Assembly (NCBI GenBank): GCA_003978465.1
Contig: QNZS01000039.1
Location: forward strand, 1-64,000
Reading direction: 5' to 3'
Length of the DNA stretch: 64,000 nt
Source of the DNA: Sulfurimonas sp.
GTDB lineage: Bacteria; Campylobacterota; Campylobacteria; Campylobacterales; Sulfurimonadaceae
The stretch's first letter is position 1; each line of letters opens with the position of its first letter. Below the pieces are notes generated by a model, which saw nothing but the letters and a program-made list of their open reading frames with translations, did no database searches and was not told the DNA's origin. A program made the position numbers and the translations under genes. Positions 53,519 to 61,741 of the stretch are shown here, piece by piece.

Positions 53519-55303
53519 CTACTTTTCAATATACTCAAGCTCTAAGAGCTTGTTATAAATATCTGACACAATTGCTCCCGCTGCATGACCACCATGCCCT
53601 CCATGTTCAACCATAACCATTACAACATACTTAGGATTTTTATAAGGTCCATAAGATGTGAACCAAGCATGAGAACGATTATAGTATGACATTTCACGCT
53701 CTAGTTTTCTTTTTTTGATGTTTTGCTTAATTGCAATGACTTGTGCTGTACCTGTTTTACCAGCAATAATAACCTTAGAATGAAGGTAGGATGTTGCTGT
53801 GCCTTTTAGGTTGTTACAAACTTCATACATTGCCTTTTGAATTATAGGAAGTTGTTTTCTTTCTTTCTTATTTAAAACATTTTTATACTTATTTTTATAC
53901 TTTTTACCATTTATCTCATATGCAAGATGTGGAGTTGGTACTCGTCCCGTAGCGATAAAAGCCGTTTGCTGTGCTATTTGGAGAGGGGTAACAAGAAAGT
54001 CACCTTGTCCGATAGACATATTGGCAGTTTCCCCGATACTCCATTTTCTATTATACTTTTTAAGTTTCCAGTCTCGCGAAGGCACTACACCTATAAACTC
54101 ATTTGGTAAATCTATACCGGTTTTTGTGCTTAAACCATAACGCTTGAGTCCAGCACTCATTTTTCGGTTTCCAAGGATAAGACTACCCTTATAAAAAAAG
54201 TCATCACAACTCTCACGAATAGCCTTATTTATATCTGTATATTTATGCCCTTTTCTCTTCCAACATCTAAAAATACGACCTCCTAAAGGAAGTGAAGACC
54301 TACAGTCTACCCCCCATCTACTAGAGAGATCAGTAGAAATATATAAAAGTCCTAACATCGGTTTTATCGTGGAGCCTGGCGGATATAAACCGTGAATTAG
54401 TTTGTTTGTCAAAGCGTGATCCATACTTAAAGATAAACTATCATACATCTTATATGACATTCCTGATACAAATATATTGAGATTATAGTTAGGAAAACTC
54501 CCTGCTGCAAGGATAGACCCATTAACATCCATCACAACCATTGCCCCAACCTTTCCTTCAAAAAGCTTAGACATATAAGTTTGCAACTCCATATCAATAG
54601 TAAGTTTGAGTTTTTTATTTTCGTCTGCTTTGGAATAACTGAGCTGAGCCACTTCTTGATTAGTTGCGTTTACTTGGACTTTACGTATTCCTGGTTGTCC
54701 TTGTAGGTAATTATTGTAGTATTTCTCTATACCTGTTTTTCCGACATAACCAATGAGTCCAAGAAGTTGATCCTCACCTATTTCTTTTTTATTTGCACGT
54801 GATACATAACCTACCATATGTGCGGCAATATTTTTATAAGGATAGTAGCGCTTTGGCGCTGGAATAATTTTAATATTTTCTCTAAGGTTTAAGATTGAGT
54901 ATACTGGTAAAATATCCTTATAAGGCACAAAGTGCACTATGTCTATATAGTCATGGTTGTAATATGACTCTCTTTTCTCATACTTTTGTAACATATCTTC
55001 TACACTAAGGAATGGAAGAAGTTTTTTGAGTACTTGTATCTCTTGATTTAAAATTTCGATATTCTTTTTACCTGTAAGATGTGGTGCAAGTTGTAGTCTA
55101 AAACCTAACTTATTTATAGCGATAGGTCTGTTTTTTATATCAACTATTTCTCCCCTAACTGGTGCTATTCTTTCATATTTAATTGTGTTTTGTTCAGATA
55201 GTTTTAGATAATGGCTATGAGAGTTTACACTGAGTAAAAAAACTCTTACTGTTAGGGCTAACCATGTAGAGATGAAAAAAAAGATTATAAGTTTAGCTTT
55301 CAT
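53519..55303 (-). CDS. mrdA: penicillin-binding protein 2 (cell elongation transpeptidase)
   Basis: PBP2 is the transpeptidase of the rod (elongasome) complex. The 594-residue protein has one N-terminal helix, the dimer region ERIAPVRGEIVDIKNRPIA, and the catalytic domain. SxxK is in YPPGSTIKPMLGLLY, SxN is represented by RESCDDFFY, and KTG is in IIAGKTGTAQVIAI. The DLPNEFIG and VTPLQIAQQTAFIA segments also match the family. It overlaps the MreD-like gene by 4 nt, as expected for elongasome genes. Confidence 0.95.
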   Translation of the reverse strand: MKAKLIIFFFISTWLALTVRVFLLSVNSHSHYLKLSEQNTIKYERIAPVRGEIVDIKNRPIAINKLGFRLQLAPHLTGKKNIEILNQEIQVLKKLLPFLSVEDMLQKYEKRESYYNHDYIDIVHFVPYKDILPVYSILNLRENIKIIPAPKRYYPYKNIAAHMVGYVSRANKKEIGEDQLLGLIGYVGKTGIEKYYNNYLQGQPGIRKVQVNATNQEVAQLSYSKADENKKLKLTIDMELQTYMSKLFEGKVGAMVVMDVNGSILAAGSFPNYNLNIFVSGMSYKMYDSLSLSMDHALTNKLIHGLYPPGSTIKPMLGLLYISTDLSSRWGVDCRSSLPLGGRIFRCWKRKGHKYTDINKAIRESCDDFFYKGSLILGNRKMSAGLKRYGLSTKTGIDLPNEFIGVVPSRDWKLKKYNRKWSIGETANMSIGQGDFLVTPLQIAQQTAFIATGRVPTPHLAYEINGKKYKNKYKNVLNKKERKQLPIIQKAMYEVCNNLKGTATSYLHSKVIIAGKTGTAQVIAIKQNIKKRKLEREMSYYNRSHAWFTSYGPYKNPKYVVMVMVEHGGHGGHAAGAIVSDIYNKLLELEYIEK

Positions 55304-55752
55304 AATATACTCACAAAGAAAAGTTCAATTACTATATAGTATATTATATAGTAATTTAATTCAGGAGGTGCTAAAAGAAATATACTAGACATCAAAGAAA
55401 GGAATAAAAAGTACCCTATATAAGCCATAAGAACAGATGAGAGTTTTATGCACCAAGTACAAGAAAAAATTTGATTCACTTTAGGTATTATTAATTTGCA
55501 AACAATATAAAAGTAGATTATTGAACTAAAGAGCATATATCCATGGTTGACTTCAAAAATGACCAGACAAAAGGATAAAATTAAAATTGAGGCATAATCA
55601 TTACGTTTAAAGGATCTTGTAAAAAGTACAAAGAGTACGGCTAGCATAGGTGGTAAGCTTAAGTATATACTGCTCATAGAGCTATACAGTACAAAGATAA
55701 CTATGTAAGCAAAAAGCTCTACAGTGTTTTTATGAGTGATACTTCGTTGCAT
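55300..55752 (-). CDS. MreD-like membrane protein
   Basis: The 150-residue product consists of about five membrane helices with few polar loops. The sequence alone gives no strong family motif. Size, topology and position directly before mrdA fit MreD, the membrane partner of the MreBC-PBP2 elongasome. It overlaps the GNAT gene upstream and mrdA downstream by a few bases, so all three are coupled. MreD proteins diverge quickly, so the call rests mostly on context. Confidence 0.6.
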   Translation of the reverse strand: MQRSITHKNTVELFAYIVIFVLYSSMSSIYLSLPPMLAVLFVLFTRSFKRNDYASILILSFCLVIFEVNHGYMLFSSIIYFYIVCKLIIPKVNQIFSCTWCIKLSSVLMAYIGYFLFLSLMSSIFLLAPPELNYYIIYYIVIELFFVSIL

Positions 55753-56186
55753 ATTGGAAAGTGTTTACATTTAATACAATCAGCCCAAATTTTATGTTCG
55801 GGGAGGGACTCTTTTGGAATTTCAACAAAGCCTAGTCGTTCAAAAAAAGCTTGTTTATATGTAAGACTAAGCACTCTTTGTATACCTAAAGAAGAAGCTT
55901 CTTCTAGTGCTTTTTTAACTAAATTTTCACCGATTTTCTGACCACGGATACCATCTTTTACTATAAGTGAACGTACTTCTGCTAAATCCGTTGTGTGAAT
56001 GTGTAAAGCAGTAAAACCAACAAGCTCTTCCTCTTTATAAGCGAGTGTGTAAGAGCGAATATTTGTCGCTATTTCATCCTCACTTCTATCGAGTATCACA
56101 CCACTCTCTATTTCAGGAAGTATCAACTCTCGCATTTCATGAATTGTTGCAAGAGTTGCTTTTTGATAGTTAATCTTCACTATCAC
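55719..56186 (-). CDS. GNAT acetyltransferase with C-terminal cysteine motif
   Basis: The 155-residue product is an ArgA-type N-acetyltransferase without the kinase-like domain. It has VRSLIVKDGIRGQKIGENLV (acetyl-CoA P-loop, the Q/R-x-x-G-x-G/A pattern as RGQKIG) and LTYKQAFFERLGFVEIPKES. A tail follows with DCIKCKHFPICNE (C-x2-C-x5-C). Such short ArgA-like proteins can supply N-acetylglutamate for arginine synthesis, but substrate is inference. It starts at GTG (56186 or 56180), overlapping the engB stop, and overlaps the MreD-like gene at its 3' end. Confidence 0.8.
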   Translation of the reverse strand: MIVKINYQKATLATIHEMRELILPEIESGVILDRSEDEIATNIRSYTLAYKEEELVGFTALHIHTTDLAEVRSLIVKDGIRGQKIGENLVKKALEEASSLGIQRVLSLTYKQAFFERLGFVEIPKESLPEHKIWADCIKCKHFPICNEVSLIKTL

Positions 56187-56790
56187 TCTCTAATAGTATG
56201 TCATGAATTACCTTATTTACTTTATGCGTTCCTTTTTTCTTTGAACTTGAAACTGTCATCGCATTTGGAAACTCACGTCTAAGTGCACTTTGTTCTTTTT
56301 GATTAAGTTTATCTATTTTAGTAAATATTTGTAAAATAACTTGATTATCTCTTACATGCTCAAAAAGAAATTCACTTACTTGAGTATCAATATCTAAGTG
56401 AGGATGTCTACAATCAATAAGATGTATAAAAAGTTTTATCTGAACACGTTCGGCAATATAATCAGTTAAGTTTTTTTCCCAGTCGTGTTTAATAGACTTA
56501 GAAACTTTTGCATATCCAAAACCAGGTAAATCAACAAACTTTGCTAAGAGTTTTTTATTTTCATTATCCCTGTCTATAAATGTCACATCAAAATAGTTAA
56601 TAAGTCTTGTTTTACCTGGAGTTGACGATACTTTGGCTAAACCTTTATGGTTTGTTAGAGCATTAAGCAGAGAACTTTTTCCTACATTTGAGCGTGCCAT
56701 AAAAACAACTTCATTTTGTTCCTCTGACTCTGGGGCCAAGGCAACATTTGGTGCAGAGATTATAAACTTTGCTTCTACTATTTCTACCAT
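56170..56790 (-). CDS. engB: ribosome biogenesis GTPase EngB (YsxC/YihA)
   Basis: EngB is an essential GTPase for large-subunit assembly. The 206-residue protein has the P-loop ARSNVGKSSLLNALTN, switch region SSTPGKTRLINYF, G3 FVDLPGFGYAKVSKS, G4 FTKIDKLNQKE and G5 VSSSKKKG. Length is standard. The lptA stop overlaps its start and its own stop lies within the GNAT gene, so it is in the middle of a tight operon for envelope transport and synthesis. Confidence 0.96.
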   Translation of the reverse strand: MVEIVEAKFIISAPNVALAPESEEQNEVVFMARSNVGKSSLLNALTNHKGLAKVSSTPGKTRLINYFDVTFIDRDNENKKLLAKFVDLPGFGYAKVSKSIKHDWEKNLTDYIAERVQIKLFIHLIDCRHPHLDIDTQVSEFLFEHVRDNQVILQIFTKIDKLNQKEQSALRREFPNAMTVSSSKKKGTHKVNKVIHDILLESDSED

Positions 56791-57269
56791 TATTTTTTTT
56801 CCTCTTGATTCTCATCTGTTATATTAAATATCATAATCACTGGTTCCTTTTTTAAACCTTTGGCATAAGCCTTTCCTGTTGTTATGTTAAGAACAACTTC
56901 ATCACCTATAATCTCTTTTTTTTCATCGATTTGTTTGAGGTAAACATTTGTGTAAAAGTAGTATTCACTTTTCTCTGGCAAGTAGATTACCTTACCTGCA
57001 GTTCCTCTATACTTCATCCCTTTTTTTGTTACAATTTTAAAAGAGACATTTCCAAATGCTATAAACTTTGTTGGTTTGTTGGTTTCATCAGTATATATAG
57101 TTACCTTATGTGCATTGAGTTCATCATTTTCTGTGATGACATTCACATGCCCTTCAAAGATAGAAATACCCTTATCCAGATCAGTATCAAAGGCATCCGC
57201 TATGATTTTTAACTCGTCTGAAAATAAAAAGCTACTTAAAAACATTGTTATGACAAATATATATCTCAT
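56790..57269 (-). CDS. lptA: LPS transport periplasmic protein LptA
   Basis: LptA forms the periplasmic bridge for lipopolysaccharide. The 159-residue product has a signal peptide (MRYIFVITMFLSSFLFSDE), then the OstA-like beta-jellyroll: GISIFEGHVNVITENDELNA, TKFIAFGNVSFKIV and YYFYTNVYLKQIDEKKEIIG. Length is close to the family (about 165-185). It overlaps lptC upstream by 4 nt and engB downstream by one base. The combination kdsC-lptC-lptA is conserved across proteobacteria. Confidence 0.88.
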   Translation of the reverse strand: MRYIFVITMFLSSFLFSDELKIIADAFDTDLDKGISIFEGHVNVITENDELNAHKVTIYTDETNKPTKFIAFGNVSFKIVTKKGMKYRGTAGKVIYLPEKSEYYFYTNVYLKQIDEKKEIIGDEVVLNITTGKAYAKGLKKEPVIMIFNITDENQEEKK

Positions 57270-57787
57270 ATTTTGCTCTCTTGAAGTTGGTATTTGACTG
57301 TTACTTGTTTAGACTTCATAGTATTGTTTATGGAGTCATATATAAAAGAAGCTCCTCTCATACTATTTTTGTCTTGATGTGCTAAGTAATCATCTTGAGT
57401 TTGTACTGTAGAGTTTTTAGTATTATACTTAAGGGTATCAGACTCAAATGTTAGACCATCTTCTCTTTTATACACTACATTGCCTTTTAAATCTACGATA
57501 TTATTTTTATATATTCCATTATCTGCTTGCATACTTGAAACAAACTCTTCAGAGCTGTCAATAAAGTTGATATCATCTACAATATACCTCTGAGTATACC
57601 TAAGAGCCTTAGTTCCAGACATAACTGTCTGTAAACCAGTGCTTTGCAGTTCATACATAATAAAGTTTTCTATCGTTAGAAGTGGTACATCGTCAAACTC
57701 TTGTTGTTTGATTTTGAGAGGTTGGAAAAATATATATATCAACATCAATGCACTAAAAATGGAGATAAAAAAAATATTAATATTAAT
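57266..57787 (-). CDS. lptC: LPS transport protein LptC, probable ATT start
   Basis: LptC anchors LptA to the inner-membrane LptBFG complex. The soluble part (NFIMYELQSTGLQTVMSG, DLKGNVVYKREDGLTFESD, QDDYLAHQDKNSMRGASF) fits LptC. The first ATG (57748) lacks a ribosome binding site and would cut the N-terminal membrane helix. Upstream of it the frame runs back 14 codons to the kdsC stop with sequence INIFFISIFSALMLIYIFF, a complete helix. No ATG or GTG is there, and the only TTG (57751) is also inside the helix. ATT at 57787 sits six nt behind AAGGGG, so I propose an ATT start; this is unusual. Confidence 0.75.
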   Translation of the reverse strand: MNINIFFISIFSALMLIYIFFQPLKIKQQEFDDVPLLTIENFIMYELQSTGLQTVMSGTKALRYTQRYIVDDINFIDSSEEFVSSMQADNGIYKNNIVDLKGNVVYKREDGLTFESDTLKYNTKNSTVQTQDDYLAHQDKNSMRGASFIYDSINNTMKSKQVTVKYQLQESKI

Positions 57788-57790
57788 AAT

Positions 57791-58291
57791 TTACCCCTTA
57801 GTCCAGGCAGATAAAAATTCCTCTCGTTGATCATTTTCATCTACTAAAGTATCTATCATCTCTCTAACTGCTCCATGACCACCCTGACTTAAAAGAGTTG
57901 TGTCAACAAGGGAACGTATCTCTCTTACTCCGTTAGCAGGTGTAAAACTGCGACCAACAAGACTCAACATATTATAGTCGTTTAAGTCATCACCAATAGC
58001 CGCTACTTCAAACATACGCAGACCTAAAGAGTCTATGATTTCTTTGATAACTCTGTCTTTGTCTTTTATGCCTTGGTGTAAGTTCTGTACACCTAGTTCT
58101 TGGGCTCTGCGTTTAACTATCTCAGACTTACGCCCCGTGATAATAGCAACTTGCAAACCGAGTTTAATCCAAGTAGTGATACCTAAACCATCTTTAACAT
58201 TAAAAGTCTTACTCTCAATACCATCGTTTGAGTATGTAAGACCTCCATCACTAAGGCAGCCATCAACATCTAAAACAAGCAGTTTAATCAT
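57791..58291 (-). CDS. kdsC: KDO 8-phosphate phosphatase
   Basis: KdsC releases phosphate from 3-deoxy-D-manno-octulosonate 8-phosphate for LPS core synthesis. The 166-residue HAD-family enzyme has LLVLDVDGCLSDGGLTYSND (motif I DxDG), AIITGRKSEIVKRRAQEL (motif II) and EVAAIGDDLNDYNMLSLVG (motif IV), without a cap domain as expected for the C0 subclass. It overlaps hisB by 4 nt at its start. Its stop is in the lptC reading frame. Confidence 0.95.
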   Translation of the reverse strand: MIKLLVLDVDGCLSDGGLTYSNDGIESKTFNVKDGLGITTWIKLGLQVAIITGRKSEIVKRRAQELGVQNLHQGIKDKDRVIKEIIDSLGLRMFEVAAIGDDLNDYNMLSLVGRSFTPANGVREIRSLVDTTLLSQGGHGAVREMIDTLVDENDQREEFLSAWTKG

Positions 58292-58860
58292 AAAGTACCT
58301 TTTGTACTTGGTGTTCCTATACGCTCATTTTTTGTAGTAGCACGACGAAGAGCAACTGCTAAAGACTTAAATGCAGCCTCTATGATGTGGTGCTTGTTTT
58401 TTCCTCGTAACTCTACTATGTGTACTGACAGTCTTGCATTTAGTACCACAGCGCGGAAAAACTCTTCGACGAGTTCTGTATCAAAGTCACCTACTTTACC
58501 AATTGGAGAAATTTCAAAGACTAAAAATGGACGATTACTAAGATCTAGGTCACAAGAGACACATGCTTCATCCATAACGATATTTGCACTTCCAAAACGC
58601 TCCATACCTTTAACAGGGTAAATAGCCTCTGCAATCAGTGAACCTAAAACAATACCAATATCTTCTACACTATGGTGATCATCTATGTGAGTGTCACCCT
58701 TACAGCTAACAGTAATATCCATTAGAGAGTGTTTTGTAAAACTCTCAAGCATATGGTCTAAAAAACCAACACCTGTATTCATATCTGCTTTTCCTGTGCC
58801 GTTTAAGTCTAAACTTACAGTTATATCTGTCTCTTTTGTTGTTCTTGTTTTACTTATCAT
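58288..58860 (-). CDS. hisB: imidazoleglycerol-phosphate dehydratase
   Basis: HisB dehydrates imidazole glycerol phosphate in histidine synthesis. The 190-residue monofunctional enzyme has two metal-binding histidine motifs, GFLDHMLESFTKHSLMDI with DDHHSVEDIGIVLG, and the later GKNKHHIIEAAFKSLAVALR. It has no phosphatase domain, unlike the fused E. coli protein. It lies between rlpA (2 nt) and kdsC (4-nt overlap). Its presence in an envelope operon is common in this phylum. Confidence 0.96.
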   Translation of the reverse strand: MISKTRTTKETDITVSLDLNGTGKADMNTGVGFLDHMLESFTKHSLMDITVSCKGDTHIDDHHSVEDIGIVLGSLIAEAIYPVKGMERFGSANIVMDEACVSCDLDLSNRPFLVFEISPIGKVGDFDTELVEEFFRAVVLNARLSVHIVELRGKNKHHIIEAAFKSLAVALRRATTKNERIGTPSTKGTL

Positions 58861-58862
58861 TA

Positions 58863-59681
58863 CTAGTCCTCTCTTATTATAAATGCTTTATTAAAAATAC
58901 CATTCTTTTTGTAATCACGTGCTTCTTGTTCACTCTTAAATCCAGTGAGTACTACTTTAAAGATTCGTCCATTTGGTGTCTCGATATCTTTAATTATAGT
59001 TGTATAACCATCTGTATGGTCGTACTTCTCTTGTGTAACCAAAGCTCCCGCTATTTTAGAAAAAGATGCGATTTGTAAGGAAAAATTGCCAATAGACTTT
59101 TTTTGTGGAGATTTTTTCATCTCTTTTTTACTAGGAATTCTTTTCTTACCCTTTGTCTCAAATCCTAAAATCTCTAGAGTTATAGGTGCTGTCCCTCGTC
59201 CTACCATATCTATCTCATGTGCCGCTTTGTTTGAGAGATCTATGATTCTAGTAGCAATAAATGGACCTCTGTCGTTAATACGTACTACGGTAGTTAGACC
59301 ATTTCTACGGTTTGTTACTTTTACGATAGTGTTCATCGGTAGTGTTTTATGTGCTGCTGTCATACCGTACATATTGTAAGTCTCACCATTTGATGTAAGT
59401 TTACCGTGAAAGTCAGGGCCATACCATGAGGCATTTCCTTTAAAACTATCTCCAACACTCACAACAGTTGGATAGTACTTAATTCCACGAATAATATAGG
59501 GTCTCATAGTAGGGTGTGAATAGTTTTTTTTATTCACAGTTGCACTATGCACTGACTTATCATATGAGTATGCCTTATAATCAGAGTATGTTGTGTGTTT
59601 ATATACACCCTTTCCTCTAGTACTACAAGCACTTATAAGTAGTGTAAATACAATGAAGGCAACTATATAGAGTTTACTCAT
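58863..59681 (-). CDS. rlpA: septal ring lytic transglycosylase RlpA-like lipoprotein
   Basis: RlpA cleaves denuded glycans at the division site. The 272-residue product has a lipoprotein signal (VFTLLISAC, cysteine 19). A double-psi beta-barrel follows with [20 protein letters not shown] and then [22 protein letters not shown]-terminal SPOR domain begins [19 protein letters not shown]. The catalytic Asp region RINDRGPF and H(G)KLT are retained, so activity is likely. Its start lies within the last 8 nt of the mltD-like gene. Confidence 0.92.
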   Translation of the reverse strand: MSKLYIVAFIVFTLLISACSTRGKGVYKHTTYSDYKAYSYDKSVHSATVNKKNYSHPTMRPYIIRGIKYYPTVVSVGDSFKGNASWYGPDFHGKLTSNGETYNMYGMTAAHKTLPMNTIVKVTNRRNGLTTVVRINDRGPFIATRIIDLSNKAAHEIDMVGRGTAPITLEILGFETKGKKRIPSKKEMKKSPQKKSIGNFSLQIASFSKIAGALVTQEKYDHTDGYTTIIKDIETPNGRIFKVVLTGFKSEQEARDYKKNGIFNKAFIIRED

Positions 59682-60903
59682 AGATCTTTAAGCTCTCACC
59701 AATTTTGATAAGTGAGCCCTTTATTTTATTTTGAGACTTAAGGTTTTTTATAGTGACTTTATATGCACGTGATATTGACTCAAGTGAGTCTCCTCGTTTT
59801 ACCATATAGTAGTTTCTTGTATTGAGTTTTTTTCTATGCTTAGATGTTACTATGGGTATGATGAGTTTTTGTTTTAATCTTAAGTTGTTGTTTTTAAGAT
59901 TATTAAAGTCTTTGATGACTTTATATGAAACACCATACTTATTTCCAATGTATGAAAGGTTGTCTCCACTTGTGACTAAATGAATTTTGTAGATGTTTTG
60001 CATAGGTGCTTTGTAGTATTTGCGTTTAAAGTCCGCTAACTTAATGTAGGGAATATAAATATCATATGTCTTTGCATAAGGAGGTACAAAATCATACTTT
60101 AGATGTCTGTTTAAGTTTTTTAAGTCTCCCAGTGGCATCTCTATGAGTTTTGCTACACGTTTAAGCGACTCACCACTTGAAATCTTTACAGTAGAAATAG
60201 AGTAAGCATTTGCACGGTTTAAGAGGTGCTCATACTCACTAGATAAAAGATGTTGCTCATCCGTTCCAATAAGAGCTAAAGCAACAATCTTTCTTATATA
60301 ATTACGACTCTCTCTTGGAATGTACTTTTTATCTGAATCAAGTAAAACAGAAAGCTTATCACTACCCGCTTTTTTTATAGCATAATTGAGCCTTCCTCCA
60401 CCACAGTTGTAAGCAATGGCTGCTAAGTACCACTTCCCAAAATGCTTATGAAGCGAAGAGAGATACTTTGCAGCCGCTTCAGTTGACTTAATTAAGTCTC
60501 TTCTCTCGTCAACATACTCGTCTATCTTGAGGTTATAGATACGTCCAGTTTTTGGCATAAACTGCCAAAGTCCTGCGGCTCTTTTAGGAGAGTATGCTCT
60601 TGTTTTAAAGTTTGACTCAGCCATAGCGAGGTAGAGAAACTCCTGGGGTACATTGTATTTTGTAAGAGTATTTTTAATAGCAGGTATAAAGACATATGCA
60701 TTATCCATAGTTTTAAAAAAATACTTACTTTTTTTAATAGAACTGTTTTTTGTACGCATTTGATTCATTATGGGGTCATAAAGAAAAGATGGGTCTATGT
60801 CAAAAGAGTCTAAAAGTGCTAATTCTTTGTTGAAGTTAGACTCATAGTTCAAGTTTGCAAAAAGAAACAAAGGAAAAAGAAGTGTTAAAAAATATTTATA
60901 CAT
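59674..60903 (-). CDS. mltD: membrane-bound lytic transglycosylase, MltD-like
   Basis: The 409-residue secreted protein has a signal peptide ([17 protein letters not shown]). An SLT domain at about 85-230 carries the catalytic glutamate in [20 protein letters not shown], then [15 protein letters not shown] and [18 protein letters not shown]. Two C-terminal LysM repeats follow (about 318-358 and 368-409, as [19 protein letters not shown] and [18 protein letters not shown]) that bind peptidoglycan. This is the MltD layout. It is coupled to rlpA, another glycan-cleaving gene, and follows tatD after 64 nt. Confidence 0.92.
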   Translation of the reverse strand: MYKYFLTLLFPLFLFANLNYESNFNKELALLDSFDIDPSFLYDPIMNQMRTKNSSIKKSKYFFKTMDNAYVFIPAIKNTLTKYNVPQEFLYLAMAESNFKTRAYSPKRAAGLWQFMPKTGRIYNLKIDEYVDERRDLIKSTEAAAKYLSSLHKHFGKWYLAAIAYNCGGGRLNYAIKKAGSDKLSVLLDSDKKYIPRESRNYIRKIVALALIGTDEQHLLSSEYEHLLNRANAYSISTVKISSGESLKRVAKLIEMPLGDLKNLNRHLKYDFVPPYAKTYDIYIPYIKLADFKRKYYKAPMQNIYKIHLVTSGDNLSYIGNKYGVSYKVIKDFNNLKNNNLRLKQKLIIPIVTSKHRKKLNTRNYYMVKRGDSLESISRAYKVTIKNLKSQNKIKGSLIKIGESLKIYE

Positions 60904-60967
60904 ATATAACTTTTTATTTTAATTTTAATAGATTTTATCCAAATTATTATTAACCTATTATAAACAC

Positions 60968-61741
60968 CTAAATAGAGAAGAGTTTTTGAGCATTCTCTGT
61001 AGTTAAATCTTTTATATTTTCCAGTGGAACTTCTAAGAGTTCAGACATCTTTTGAGCTACAAAGGTAGTATAAAAAGGCTCATTGCGCTCTCCTCGATGA
61101 GGAACAGGAGTAAGATATGGTCCATCAGTTTCGATAATGAGTTTTTCGCGCGGAATCTTAGGTAAAACATTTACAAGTTTTTTAGCATTTTTAAATGTCA
61201 AAACACCACCTATACCAAAGTAAAAACCTTCATTTGCAAGGCTTAAAAGCTCTTCATCTGCGTTAAAACAGTGAAGCACTCCCCCTACTTTGCCAACATT
61301 TGCGTCAAGCATCAACTCTTTTGAGTCACGAGAAGCATCTCTTATATGAACTATAAGTGGTTTTTTATACTTTTTTGCTAACTCTATCTGTGCACGAAAG
61401 ACTCTTTTTTGTTCTGTCTTATTTGCTAAAATCTCTTCTTCTGTACCTTCGAGTCTAAAATAGTCAAGTCCACATTCACCGATAGCAACACACTTTTCAT
61501 GTCCAACATACTTCTCAAAATCAAGAGCATCAAACTGTGCTTTATCATAAGGATGAACACCTACTGAGAAATATATATCAGCATGTGCTTCTGCAATTTT
61601 TACAGCCTTATCAAGTGTAGTAGTGTCAGCACCAGGGATGATAAAACGCTCGACTCCACCCTCTCTTGCACGTTCTAAAACAGTCTCTAAGTCTTCATTG
61701 TAACGCTCATCATCTAAATGTATGTGTGTATCTATAATCAT
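60968..61741 (-). CDS. tatD: TatD-family hydrolase
   Basis: This metal-dependent hydrolase of the TatD/YcfH group is a probable 3'-5' exonuclease. The 257-residue TIM barrel has IDTHIHLDDERYNEDLE (HxH), AIGECGLDYFR (metal Glu), PLIVHIRDASRDSKELM, GVLHCFNADEE and IIETDGPYLTPVPHRGERNE (metal Asp). All ligands are present and length is normal. ATG overlaps the recN stop as ATGA, placing it in an operon for DNA repair and wall turnover. Confidence 0.93.
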   Translation of the reverse strand: MIIDTHIHLDDERYNEDLETVLERAREGGVERFIIPGADTTTLDKAVKIAEAHADIYFSVGVHPYDKAQFDALDFEKYVGHEKCVAIGECGLDYFRLEGTEEEILANKTEQKRVFRAQIELAKKYKKPLIVHIRDASRDSKELMLDANVGKVGGVLHCFNADEELLSLANEGFYFGIGGVLTFKNAKKLVNVLPKIPREKLIIETDGPYLTPVPHRGERNEPFYTTFVAQKMSELLEVPLENIKDLTTENAQKLFSI

